Shown: positions 1 through 6,178, numbered from the stretch's first letter. The stretch is 6,346 nucleotides of DNA from Pseudomonadota bacterium (GCA_021805485.1 JAJZFF010000610.1:1-6346), one strand, 5' to 3'. Made by a program: numbers and translations. Notes: generated from the sequence alone by a model not told the origin.

Positions 1-747
1 ATCACTGTCTTGAGCGATATGCGACTTGACGTATTCCAGCATCCGGTATGCCGGATGAAACGCGACGAGAAAGCAGACCGCCGCGCCGGCGCGCTCGGCG
101 CAACAGGCCAGGGCATGATCGAGGGCGGCGTCGAAATCCGCCGCATCGGCAATCGCCTCGGAGAGGCGGTTCCAGAACGCGAGATCGGCCGATACCTTCG
201 CCTGCTCCCGGTTCAGCCGCCGCAGTTCAAGTTCGGACATCACCGACTGGGCGAGTTCAGTCAGGAATTTCCGGCTGGACGCATCGAATTCCACGCGCGG
301 CTCAGGCGAGAGCACGCACATGCTGCCGATGCGATAGCCGTCCGGCGTGATGATCGGCGCACCCGCGTAAAACCGGATATGGGGAAACCCGCTGACGAGC
401 GGATTGTCACGGAAGCGTTCGTCCTCGCGGGCATCCGGCACTACAAGAGGACTGTCGGTGCCGATCGTGTGCTCGCAAAATACGGTGCCGCGGGGCATGC
501 ACTCAAGATCGGTGCCGACCTTCGCCTTGAGCCAGTGACGGGAGGCATCCGCGAAGGATACCGTGGCGATCGGCATGTCGAGCCCATGCGCCGCAAGGCG
601 GGCAAAGCGATCGAAGCTCTCCTCCGCCGGTGTGCCGACGATATCGTAACGGCCAAGGGCGGCCAGGCGCCGCGTTTCCGTATCGTCAGACGGCAAGCGG
701 GCTTCCCCTGCTTTCGCGGGTGACAGGAGGCAAGCTCCGGCGCGCAT
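1..747 (-). CDS. GAF-domain signalling protein, N-terminal part (partial at window edge)
   Basis: This reading frame is open for 249 codons from ATG at 745-747 down to base 1 with no stop, so its C-terminus lies outside the window. Residues about 43-175 look like a GAF domain of the type found at the N-terminus of sensor kinases and diguanylate cyclases. Visible family-like stretches are RLAALGRYDIVGTP (27-40), FCEHTIG (90-96), DNPLVSGFPHIRFYAGAPI (114-132) and GSMCVL (141-146). A charged helix (about 168-192, SELELRRLNREQ) acts as a linker to what looks like the start of a second GAF domain (about 193 onward, with FWNRLSEAIADAADFDAAL). The output domain (histidine kinase, GGDEF or EAL) cannot be seen. 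The protein is probably cytoplasmic, since no signal peptide or membrane segment appears. An in-frame stop lies about 30 bases upstream; a TTG two codons before the ATG is an alternative start, and the Shine-Dalgarno is weak. The gene is divergent from the chemoreceptor. Confidence 0.85.
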   Translation of the reverse strand, partial: MRAGACLLSPAKAGEARLPSDDTETRRLAALGRYDIVGTPAEESFDRFARLAAHGLDMPIATVSFADASRHWLKAKVGTDLECMPRGTVFCEHTIGTDSPLVVPDAREDERFRDNPLVSGFPHIRFYAGAPIITPDGYRIGSMCVLSPEPRVEFDASSRKFLTELAQSVMSELELRRLNREQAKVSADLAFWNRLSEAIADAADFDAALDHALACCAERAGAAVCFLVAFHPAYRMLEYVKSHIAQDSD

Positions 748-1314
748 GGTCAATCTCTCGCGCTCCGATATGCCGCAGCGTCCTTACTAATTCATGATAC
801 CACGCCAACACGTGGAAACCACAATCCCGGCGTCTCTCCCTCTTGTTCATCTTTGACCAAAGTTGCATCAACGAACCGAATTGTCTGACCGGTGCCGTGT
901 ATGTGGTGCGATCAATCAACCTCTCGATGATGTCGAATTCCACGAACGTCATGATACATTGGGAAAGAAACAATAACAACAAAATTTGAACCAAGGGAAA
1001 TCCACATCGCACACCAGCCAATATTTATCGCGTTGATTCTGAAAATATTCGCACTTGAACGCCGCCCGAGAAGATATTTTTCTAACAGGTGCGGAAGGTG
1101 TTCATAAATTGAGAATAAGTTATATATCCTGCCATAAAAGCACTTCACCGCCCCGCGCTGAGCCGATGACAGGACGGCCGGCATGGGCGACTCGGCCCCG
1201 CTGACAGCGGCTGGTTCCGGCACGAGAACCGACACGCGCCTCGTATCGATCCGGATATTCTTTCTTAATCTTTTGCAGGCAAATGAGGCGCTCGTCGTCG
1301 TTGGGAGATTGTTC
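748..1314. other. Divergent intergenic region, AT-rich in the middle
   Basis: This region of 567 bases separates the GAF gene (minus) from the chemoreceptor (plus). Bases about 955-1140 are clearly richer in A/T than the GC-rich genes around them, as expected of a promoter region. Small symmetric elements are present: CCACG-N6-CGTGG at 800-815, next to a minus-strand -10-like TATCAT (794-799); CTTTG-AC-CAAAG at 851-862; and an imperfect inverted repeat GAAAATAT (1041-1048) / ATATTTTTC (1074-1082). A weak plus-strand promoter possibility is TTGAGA (1109-1114), 18 bases, CATAAA (1133-1138). I found no clear sigma-54, FliA or CtrA site. From 1183 the chemoreceptor frame is already open without stops, but that stretch does not look like part of the protein. 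A weak minus-strand ORF (stop near 686) also crosses here and is treated as a finding. Confidence 0.6.
1303..1307 (+). promoter_or_regulatory. Ribosome binding site deciding the chemoreceptor start
   Basis: GGGAG lies seven bases before the GTG at 1315. This is better spaced than the AGGA upstream of the ATG at 1183, and the GTG puts the first membrane helix directly at the N-terminus (MLKKLSIRYQF), as is usual for chemoreceptors. Confidence 0.65.
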
Positions 1315-3225
1315 GTGCTCAAGAAGCTCTCGATCCGCTATCAGTTCGCCATGCTCGGTGCTTTTGGCGTCGCAATCACTGTCGCGGCGGTCGCGTTGAA
1401 CCTGTTCGACTCATACCAGATGGAGTTACACTCCAAGGAAGCCCAGGCCAGAGCACTGGTCGCGAGCGCCGTCACCTCGACTGAAACCTATGTCCGTCTC
1501 GCGGCTCAGGGAGTGATCACGAAACAGAAGGCCCAGTCCCTCGCTCTCAAGGCACTGGGCGCGGCGCGCTTCGATCACGGCAACTACTTCTTCGTCTACG
1601 ACCGGCACGGCGTTGCGCTGGCAAATCCGAAAAAGTCGGTGATCGGGAAAAATCTGGAGAACGTGAAGGATCCATACGGTCACTACGTGATCCGCCCACT
1701 GATGCAGGCAGCGGCGAGCGGTCATCCGATCTTTCATGAATATTATTGGCCGAAAGCGGGATCCTCGACTCCCCAGCCCAAGATTTCCTACATGGCGGAG
1801 GTGCCGGGCTGGCACTGGATGATCGGGTCCGGTCTCTACATCAGTGATCTCAGAACGAATTTCTGGAACGGGGTGCTGCGTTTCGCCGCGATCTTCATTC
1901 CGGTTCTGTTCGCCTTTCTTCTGCTCATGATTTACATGCAGAAAAACATCGCGAACATCCTCAAGCGCATGACCTCGGTGATGAAGGCGCTGTCGACGGG
2001 CGATTCCAGCGTTGATGTGCCTTTCACCGACCGGACCGACGAGATCGGCGGCATGGCGAGCGCGGTCGAGATCTTCAAATCCGCGGGCATCGAGAAGGCG
2101 CGGCTGGAAAACGATGCCACGGCAGCCGCACGGCAGCGCGAAACCGAGCGTGCTCGTACGGAGGCGGAACGCGCCGCCGCCGCGCAGCAGCTCGCCACGG
2201 TGGTCGATTCTCTCGCCCATGGCCTGGAGGAACTCTCGGCCGGCCGGTTGACGTTCCGACTGACCGCCGCCTTCGCAGCGGAATACGAACAGCTCCGGAC
2301 AGACTTCAATGGCGCGATGCAAAGGTTGCAGGACGCGATGCGCGTGGTTGCCACAAATGCCTCGGCCATTCGCTCCGGCAGCGGCGAGATCTCCAGCGCT
2401 GCGGACGATCTGGCTCGCCGCACCGAGCAGCAAGCCGCGACCCTCGAGGAAACTGCCGCAGCACTCGACGAAATCACGACGACGGTACGCAATACCGCGG
2501 ACGCAGCGGTGCATGCCCGAAATATCGTCGATACCGCGAAGCAGGACGCCGAGCATGGCGGCTCCGTTGTGTCGCAGGCGGTGCGGGCGATGGGGGAAAT
2601 CGAGACCTCATCGAAACAGATCGGCAACATCATCGGCGTGATCGACGAGATCGCCTTCCAGACCAACCTGCTGGCGCTGAACGCGGGTGTCGAGGCGGCG
2701 CGGGCCGGCGAAGCGGGGCGCGGTTTCGCCGTGGTCGCCTCCGAAGTTCGGGCGCTGGCGCAGCGCTCGGCCGATGCCGCGAAAGAGATCAAGACACTGA
2801 TTTCCGCCTCCAACCAGCAGGTTGTCGCGGGCGTGGACCTTGTCGACGAGACGGGCAAGGCTCTCGAACGGATCGTCCGCCAGATCGCCGAACTCAACGA
2901 CTCCGTTGCGAAGATCGCCGCCTCGGCGCAGGAGCAGTCGACCGGGCTGGTGCAGGTGAATACCGCCGTCAGCCAGATGGATCAGGCAACGCAGCAGAAC
3001 GCGGCCATGGTCGAGGAATCAACGGCTGCCAGCCACAGCCTCGTTCAGGAAGCCGAGCAGCTTACCCAGCTGATCGGGCGGTTCGATCTGGGCACATCGC
3101 CGGCCCCCGCCTCACCGGGCAGACTGCCGGTAACGCCGCCGCGGCCCGCGGCAAAGCCGGCCCCCATTGCCGCCCCTAAGCGGCACCTCGAAGGCGCCGA
3201 TGCCGGCGATTGGGAGGATTTCTGA
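1315..3225 (+). CDS. Methyl-accepting chemotaxis protein with single Cache sensor domain
   Basis: This is a 636-residue transmembrane chemoreceptor. It would sense a small ligand in the periplasm and control CheA kinase activity through CheW. In order there is TM1 (about 7-30), a periplasmic domain (about 31-184) resembling a single Cache_2-type sensor (NYFFVYDRHGVALANP at 90-105, PGWHWMIGSGLYI at 164-176), TM2 (about 187-209), a HAMP unit (about 210-260), an Ala/Glu/Arg-rich helix, a second HAMP-like unit (about 296-342, LEELSAGRLTFRL), then the long cytoplasmic coiled coil (about 346-588). The conserved hairpin tip is at 444-466 (DEIAFQTNLLALNAGVEAAR, followed by AGE). Glu/Gln pairs such as EQQAATLEET (371-380) and QEQSTG (539-544) are likely methylation regions. 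A Pro/Ala-rich flexible tail ends in GDWEDF, matching the xWxxF tether for CheR/CheB. Start: GTG with GGGAG; ATG at 1183 would add 44 uncharacteristic residues. No che genes lie nearby, so it is an orphan receptor of unknown ligand. Confidence 0.95.
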   Translation: MLKKLSIRYQFAMLGAFGVAITVAAVALNLFDSYQMELHSKEAQARALVASAVTSTETYVRLAAQGVITKQKAQSLALKALGAARFDHGNYFFVYDRHGVALANPKKSVIGKNLENVKDPYGHYVIRPLMQAAASGHPIFHEYYWPKAGSSTPQPKISYMAEVPGWHWMIGSGLYISDLRTNFWNGVLRFAAIFIPVLFAFLLLMIYMQKNIANILKRMTSVMKALSTGDSSVDVPFTDRTDEIGGMASAVEIFKSAGIEKARLENDATAAARQRETERARTEAERAAAAQQLATVVDSLAHGLEELSAGRLTFRLTAAFAAEYEQLRTDFNGAMQRLQDAMRVVATNASAIRSGSGEISSAADDLARRTEQQAATLEETAAALDEITTTVRNTADAAVHARNIVDTAKQDAEHGGSVVSQAVRAMGEIETSSKQIGNIIGVIDEIAFQTNLLALNAGVEAARAGEAGRGFAVVASEVRALAQRSADAAKEIKTLISASNQQVVAGVDLVDETGKALERIVRQIAELNDSVAKIAASAQEQSTGLVQVNTAVSQMDQATQQNAAMVEESTAASHSLVQEAEQLTQLIGRFDLGTSPAPASPGRLPVTPPRPAAKPAPIAAPKRHLEGADAGDWEDF

Positions 3226-3434
3226 AGCTGCGACGAACGATCACGGCTGGCCAGGAGGCTTCCGGAATGATCGCCGATGCGCTTCGCCCGCAGCCCCGGC
3301 ACCGCGCGTCCGGTGAGTTGGCATGAAGATGTCGCACCTGGTTGACGCAAATCATTGCCGCCCGAGATGTTCGAGGCTCATTTGCGGGCATACGGCATGA
3401 CCACGCCGCGCTGAAGCCGTGGAAAGGTATGGCG
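3226..3434 (+). other. Spacer between chemoreceptor and flavin reductase, with tiny ORFs
   Basis: No convincing rho-independent terminator follows the chemoreceptor stop; the nearest symmetric element is CGATC / GATCG spaced too far apart to be a normal hairpin. The region contains an AGGAGG (3253-3258) eight bases before ATG 3267, which opens a 19-codon ORF ending at 3326. That ORF overlaps by ATGA a 25-codon ORF (3323-3400), which in turn overlaps by ATGA a five-codon ORF (3397-3414). None resembles a known protein. A TTG at 3342 is in frame with the flavin reductase, but this extension is not favoured. Confidence 0.5.
3421..3427 (+). promoter_or_regulatory. Ribosome binding site deciding the flavin reductase start
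   Basis: GGAAAGG ends seven bases before ATG 3435, the spacing expected of a working Shine-Dalgarno. The nearby ATG at 3429 would be only one base from it. A start at 3435 gives MRDLPLARVYQFIEPGPVVL, which fits the usual N-terminus of this family. Confidence 0.6.
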
Positions 3435-3965
3435 ATGAGGGATCTTCCGCTCGCCAGGGTCTACCAATTCATCGAGCCCGGGCCCGTCGTTCTGCTCACC
3501 ACAGCAGAGCGGGGGCACCTCAATGTGATGACGATGTCCTGGCATATGATGGTGGAGTTCGAACCGCCGCTGATCGCTTGCATTGTCGGCGAGGGCGATT
3601 ACAGCTTTGCCGCCCTGCGCAGGACGGGAGAATGTGTCATCGCCATTCCAGCGGCGGAACTGGCTTCGACGGTGGTCGGCATCGGCAACTGTTCCGGCCG
3701 TGACGTCGACAAGTTTGCGCGATTCGGTCTGACGGCAAGGCCGGCCCGGCTCGTGACCGCGCCGCTGATCGCCGAATGCTTCGTCAACCTCGAATGCCGC
3801 GGCATCGATATGCGTCTGGTCAGACGCTACGACATGTTCGTGCTCGAGGTCATCAAGGGGTGGATCGACCCGGCACGCCGGAACGCGCGAACACTCCATC
3901 ATCGCGGCTTCGGCCGGTTTGCCGTTGATGGCGAAACCATCTCGTTTCGTTCGAGGATGCGGTAG
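3435..3965 (+). CDS. Flavin reductase-family protein (FMN-binding split barrel)
   Basis: This 176-residue protein belongs to the flavin reductase/flavoredoxin-like family, whose members bind FMN in a split-barrel fold and typically act as NAD(P)H:flavin oxidoreductases or electron carriers. Recognisable stretches are EPGPVVLLTT (14-23), LNVMTMSWHMMVEFEPPL (29-46, likely flavin contacts), GNCSGRDVDKF (84-94), PLIAECFVNLECR (110-122) and HHRGFGRF (155-162). The length is typical of the family, with no signal peptide or membrane helix, so the protein is probably cytoplasmic. The physiological partner cannot be inferred: no monooxygenase or other flavin-dependent enzyme lies in the window. It may be transcribed on its own or from read-through of the chemoreceptor, since no terminator was seen between them. 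Family assignment is secure; the exact reaction is inference. Confidence 0.9.
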   Translation: MRDLPLARVYQFIEPGPVVLLTTAERGHLNVMTMSWHMMVEFEPPLIACIVGEGDYSFAALRRTGECVIAIPAAELASTVVGIGNCSGRDVDKFARFGLTARPARLVTAPLIAECFVNLECRGIDMRLVRRYDMFVLEVIKGWIDPARRNARTLHHRGFGRFAVDGETISFRSRMR

Positions 3966-4034
3966 ACCAACCCTCTGCAAACGACCGGCAGGTCAGCCCC
4001 GATGGCCCCCACACCGGTCGGCTCGCAAGGTGAT
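3966..4034. other. Convergent gene-end spacer with an inverted repeat
   Basis: The flavin reductase (plus) and the DUF2784 gene (minus) end facing one another 69 bases apart. CGACCGG (3982-3988) and CCGGTCG (4014-4020) form a perfect 7-bp inverted repeat around a 25-base loop. There is no T-run on either side, so it is not a standard terminator, though it could contribute to transcript ends in both directions. Confidence 0.35.
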
Positions 4035-4430
4035 CTACCGGTTTCGCGTCGCCGTTCCCCAGAACGGCACATAGACGGTCAGCGCCACAACGTAGAGAAA
4101 AACGGCGCAGTAGAGGATCTGAAAGAACCACATTGGCAGGTTCCAATAGATCAGCCGATCGACCCATTGCATGATCAGCGGGTGCACGGTCCCGGCGCCG
4201 CCCGCCAGATCCTGCTGCCAGATGGTCAGGATGCAGGCACGGCCTGCCACCGCCTGGCCGGCAACCACCGCGAGAAGAGCAAGATGAAGCAGCCGGAGCC
4301 ACGCAACGCGAATGACCCGCCAGCCGAGGCGCGCACCGACAGGGATCACGACCAACCCCGTTACATTGAACAGGATGACGATCACATGCACCGCAAGGAT
4401 CGCATCCGCGAGCACAAGAATCTCCCGCAT
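4035..4430 (-). CDS. DUF2784-like small integral membrane protein
   Basis: This 131-residue, very hydrophobic protein probably has three or four membrane helices (about 5-30, 43-63 and 102-122; possibly one more around 84-97). The N-terminal LADAILAVHVIVILFNVTG (7-25) and the central GRACILTIWQQDL (63-75) followed by DRLIYW (91-96) match my memory of the DUF2784 family, a membrane protein group of unknown function. From memory, the family's central motif is usually CPLTxxE; here it reads CILTIWQ, so Pro and Glu appear replaced. The chosen start is ATG 4428-4430, with GGAG four bases upstream. A start at 4490 would add 20 polar residues without a Shine-Dalgarno. It lies 132 bases downstream of the sulfotransferase on the same strand and may be co-transcribed with it. 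Function is unknown. Confidence 0.75.
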   Translation of the reverse strand: MREILVLADAILAVHVIVILFNVTGLVVIPVGARLGWRVIRVAWLRLLHLALLAVVAGQAVAGRACILTIWQQDLAGGAGTVHPLIMQWVDRLIYWNLPMWFFQILYCAVFLYVVALTVYVPFWGTATRNR

Positions 4431-4562
4431 GGGTCTCCGGTTGGGCGAATGGAACAAGTTGCCTGATTGCGCACCATGATCCGATTTCATCGACGCAGAA
4501 AGCCCAAAGTGATGCCGGAGCTCTCCTGCGCGGGTTGGCGAGGAGCGCTGCCCCGACCTTGT
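4431..4562 (-). other. Spacer between sulfotransferase and DUF2784 genes
   Basis: These 132 bases separate two minus-strand genes. They contain the in-frame 20-codon extension of the DUF2784 ORF (to 4490) and a GGAGCTCTCC quasi-palindrome near 4517-4526. I see no clear terminator or promoter, so co-transcription is possible but not shown. Confidence 0.4.
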
Positions 4563-5387
4563 TCAGAGATAGGCGAAGCGGCGCATCTGGGGCGCCTGGG
4601 CGTGCTCCACCGCGCGGCTCTGCCGATCCGACAGCACGTCGCGCCACTGTCCGGCGCGCCCATTGCGGAAGAAGAGCGCAGCCGCCCCCGGCCGTTCGAC
4701 AAAACCCCGTTCACGTTCCTGTGCGGCGAGGACGTCGAACGCACTGTGTCGGATCGCGCGGGCAAGGCGGGGGGGATCGGGCTCCGCGCCAAGAAAGCGG
4801 ATCACGTCGCCAAAACCATCGGCCGGATCGGCGAGCAGATCTTCATAGCGCAACACCATTGTCGGCCAGGCGGGGTGCGCGGTCCATGACTCCACATGCC
4901 GGTTCCAGGAGCCGACGAATTCGGTCACCTTGTGGACGTTGTCTCCCGACACCGCGCGATCGTCCGTCATCAGATCAATCAATGCGTCATGGCCGACGCC
5001 GAGGTGATGCGCATAGGAAACCGCGACATCGCGCGGATCCCGCACCAGATAGATCGCGCGATCGGTGACCCCGGCCGTCACGAGCGGCGTGCCCGCATGG
5101 TCGACATTGGCATTGTGCGTCTTGACGAAGACCCGCTGCGGGTCGGCGCCGGCGATCGCGCGGTGAACGGCGGGACGCAGGCGGGCGGCCGCCTCGGCCG
5201 ACAGCGTCGCATCCGGTTCGGCCATGAAAGGCCGGTAGAGCGATGCTCCGCTCTCGCCGGTCGAAAGCAGGGTCAGCCGATTGATGTCCTGCGGCCGGCC
5301 CTCATCGAGGATATAGTTCTGCAGGAAAGCCCGCAGCCAGGTGTTGCCGGATTTCGGATAGGAGGCGAGCCAGATGATGCGTCCCAT
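4563..5387 (-). CDS. PAPS-dependent sulfotransferase domain protein
   Basis: This 274-residue protein matches the sulfotransferase fold, which transfers a sulfuryl group from 3'-phosphoadenosine 5'-phosphosulfate (PAPS) to a hydroxyl or amine acceptor. The 5'-phosphosulfate loop is at the N-terminus (SYPKSGNTWLRAFL, 9-22, with Lys12). FVKTH (87-91) supplies His91, the likely catalytic base. The 3'-phosphate-binding strand and helix is LVRDPRDVAVSYAHH (114-128, with Arg116 and Ser124). RNGRAGQWRD (241-250) corresponds to the C-terminal GxxGxW PAPS-binding region, so all expected elements are present and the enzyme looks intact. No signal peptide is seen; cytoplasmic location is likely. The start is supported by GGAGGA (minus strand, 5397-5402) nine bases upstream. 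The acceptor cannot be deduced: no sulfate-activation gene or glycan/lipid pathway is visible. DUF2784 lies downstream on the same strand. Confidence 0.92.
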   Translation of the reverse strand: MGRIIWLASYPKSGNTWLRAFLQNYILDEGRPQDINRLTLLSTGESGASLYRPFMAEPDATLSAEAAARLRPAVHRAIAGADPQRVFVKTHNANVDHAGTPLVTAGVTDRAIYLVRDPRDVAVSYAHHLGVGHDALIDLMTDDRAVSGDNVHKVTEFVGSWNRHVESWTAHPAWPTMVLRYEDLLADPADGFGDVIRFLGAEPDPPRLARAIRHSAFDVLAAQERERGFVERPGAAALFFRNGRAGQWRDVLSDRQSRAVEHAQAPQMRRFAYL

Positions 5388-5396
5388 GTCAGATCG

Positions 5397-5402
5397 TCCT
5401 CC
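5397..5402 (-). promoter_or_regulatory. Ribosome binding site of the sulfotransferase
   Basis: Minus-strand GGAGGA sits nine bases before the ATG at 5385-5387. It supports that start, which places the PAPS loop within the first 20 residues as is typical of the family. Confidence 0.7.
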
Positions 5403-5515
5403 GCCGAGGGCAGCAGGCGCCGCCGCGCCCCGATCGCACTTGTGAAATCGGCCTTTCGCTCAAGTCCGGCAGTCCTGAAAGATAGCCCGTCGCCGCACAT
5501 ATCCGGTGGCAACTC

Positions 5516-5540
5516 CGGTTTTGCAACCGCCGCCGGCGGC
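5516..5540. repeat. Two adjoining inverted repeats in the divergent region
   Basis: CGGTT-TTGC-AACCG (5516-5529) can form a 5-bp hairpin, and it abuts the perfect 12-bp palindrome GCCGCCGGCGGC (5529-5540). They lie between the divergent sulfotransferase and DUF488 genes, a natural place for an operator. No T-run follows, so a terminator is unlikely. GC-rich palindromes are frequent by chance in such genomes. Confidence 0.4.
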
Positions 5541-5588
5541 TGGCGGGCTTGGGCAGTTTCCGTGATCGCGGGTGACCGGGCTCGGCGT

Positions 5589-5616
5589 TCGACTTCGCCG
5601 CGCCGGTGTCTATACT
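5589..5616 (+). promoter_or_regulatory. Candidate promoter for a leaderless DUF488 transcript
   Basis: TATACT at 5611-5616 is a good -10 match. It lies 16 bases after TCGACT (5589-5594), which matches TTGACA at four of six positions. The -10 ends six bases before ATG 5623, so transcription would begin at or next to the start codon, and no Shine-Dalgarno is present. This is inferred from sequence only. Confidence 0.45.
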
Positions 5617-5630
5617 CCGCCCATGGACAC
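5615..5630 (+). repeat. Start-codon repeat, copy 1
   Basis: CTCCGCCCATGGACAC contains the ATG of the DUF488 gene. It matches 15 of 16 bases with CTCTGCCCATGGACAC at 6179-6194, which contains the ATG of the next gene; the last 12 bases are identical. Confidence 0.6.
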
Positions 5631-6102
5631 CGATGAACTGGCCACGATCGGCTACGAAAAATGCGGCTTTGATGATTTCGTGCGGTGCCTGCGCGAAGCC
5701 GGCGTTCGCCAGGTGATCGATGTCAGGGACCTGCCTCTCTCGCGGCGCGCGGGTTTTTCGAAGCGACAACTCGCCGCCGGTCTCGATGCGGCTGGAATCG
5801 GCTACCATCACCTGCGGGCGTTGGGCACGCCGGCAGCGGGGCGCGAGGCCAATCGTCGGCGGCGGTGGGACGAGTTCTGGCGCATTGTCGACGACCGTCT
5901 GGCTACGCCGGAAGCTGCGTTCGCGCTGGCGGAGGCCGCGGAACTGGCCTCGGCGAAGCCATCCTGTCTTCTGTGCTACGAGGCGGCGGTCTGCCAATGC
6001 CACCGGCTGCGCGTGGGTGAACGTCTCTCCGCCAGCCATGGGTTCCGGCTTCGGCATCTCCTGGTCCAAGGCGCGGTCGGACATACGCCGCCCTCGCGCT
6101 GA
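5623..6102 (+). CDS. DUF488 domain-containing protein
   Basis: This 159-residue protein belongs to the DUF488 family, small soluble proteins of unknown biochemical role. Characteristic stretches are TIGYE (8-12), VIDVRDLPLSRRAGFSKRQL (31-50), the YHHLRALGTP region (61-70) and the Cys-rich CLLCYEAAVCQCHR (115-128). The Cys and His residues 115, 118, 124, 126 and 127 could bind metal or be redox active; this is inference. Length is typical, with no membrane segment. The start at 5623 is chosen because the family begins a few residues before TIGYE; a GTG at 5572 would add 17 residues through the -10-like TATACT. No Shine-Dalgarno is visible, consistent with a leaderless message. It is divergent from the sulfotransferase, and a probable lipoprotein gene follows after 84 bases. 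Confidence 0.9.
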   Translation: MDTDELATIGYEKCGFDDFVRCLREAGVRQVIDVRDLPLSRRAGFSKRQLAAGLDAAGIGYHHLRALGTPAAGREANRRRRWDEFWRIVDDRLATPEAAFALAEAAELASAKPSCLLCYEAAVCQCHRLRVGERLSASHGFRLRHLLVQGAVGHTPPSR

Positions 6103-6178
6103 ACACGCGCCGCCCGGACGCCGACGTTTCCGCCCGCCCAAACCCTGCCACATTTCGGCCATGCATCTTCCTCATAAC

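Noticed and set aside
10..723. A 237-codon plus-strand ORF across the left end
   Set aside because: It lies exactly opposite the GAF-domain gene, whose protein has clear domain motifs; the plus-strand translation has none and is an antisense shadow typical of GC-rich DNA.
1105..1138. A FliA (sigma-28) promoter upstream of the chemoreceptor
   Set aside because: TGCCATAAAA resembles the GCCGATAA box but lacks the G, and no TAAA-type -35 box lies at the expected distance.
1426..2897. Long minus-strand ORFs (376 and 321 codons) inside the chemoreceptor
   Set aside because: They overlap an unmistakable chemoreceptor gene, overlap one another, and their translations are low-complexity Arg/Ser/Ala-rich or without recognisable motifs.
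3342..3434. TTG 3342 as the flavin reductase start
   Set aside because: It adds 31 residues that do not fit the family's N-terminus, while ATG 3435 has GGAAAGG at correct spacing.
3982..4020. Inverted repeat as a bidirectional terminator
   Set aside because: The 7-bp stem has a 25-base loop and no T-run on either strand, so it was described only as an inverted repeat.
3853..4647. A 264-codon minus-strand ORF spanning the flavin reductase end to the sulfotransferase end
   Set aside because: Its frame crosses three better-supported genes, and its translation is Arg/Gly/Pro/Cys-rich without domain character.
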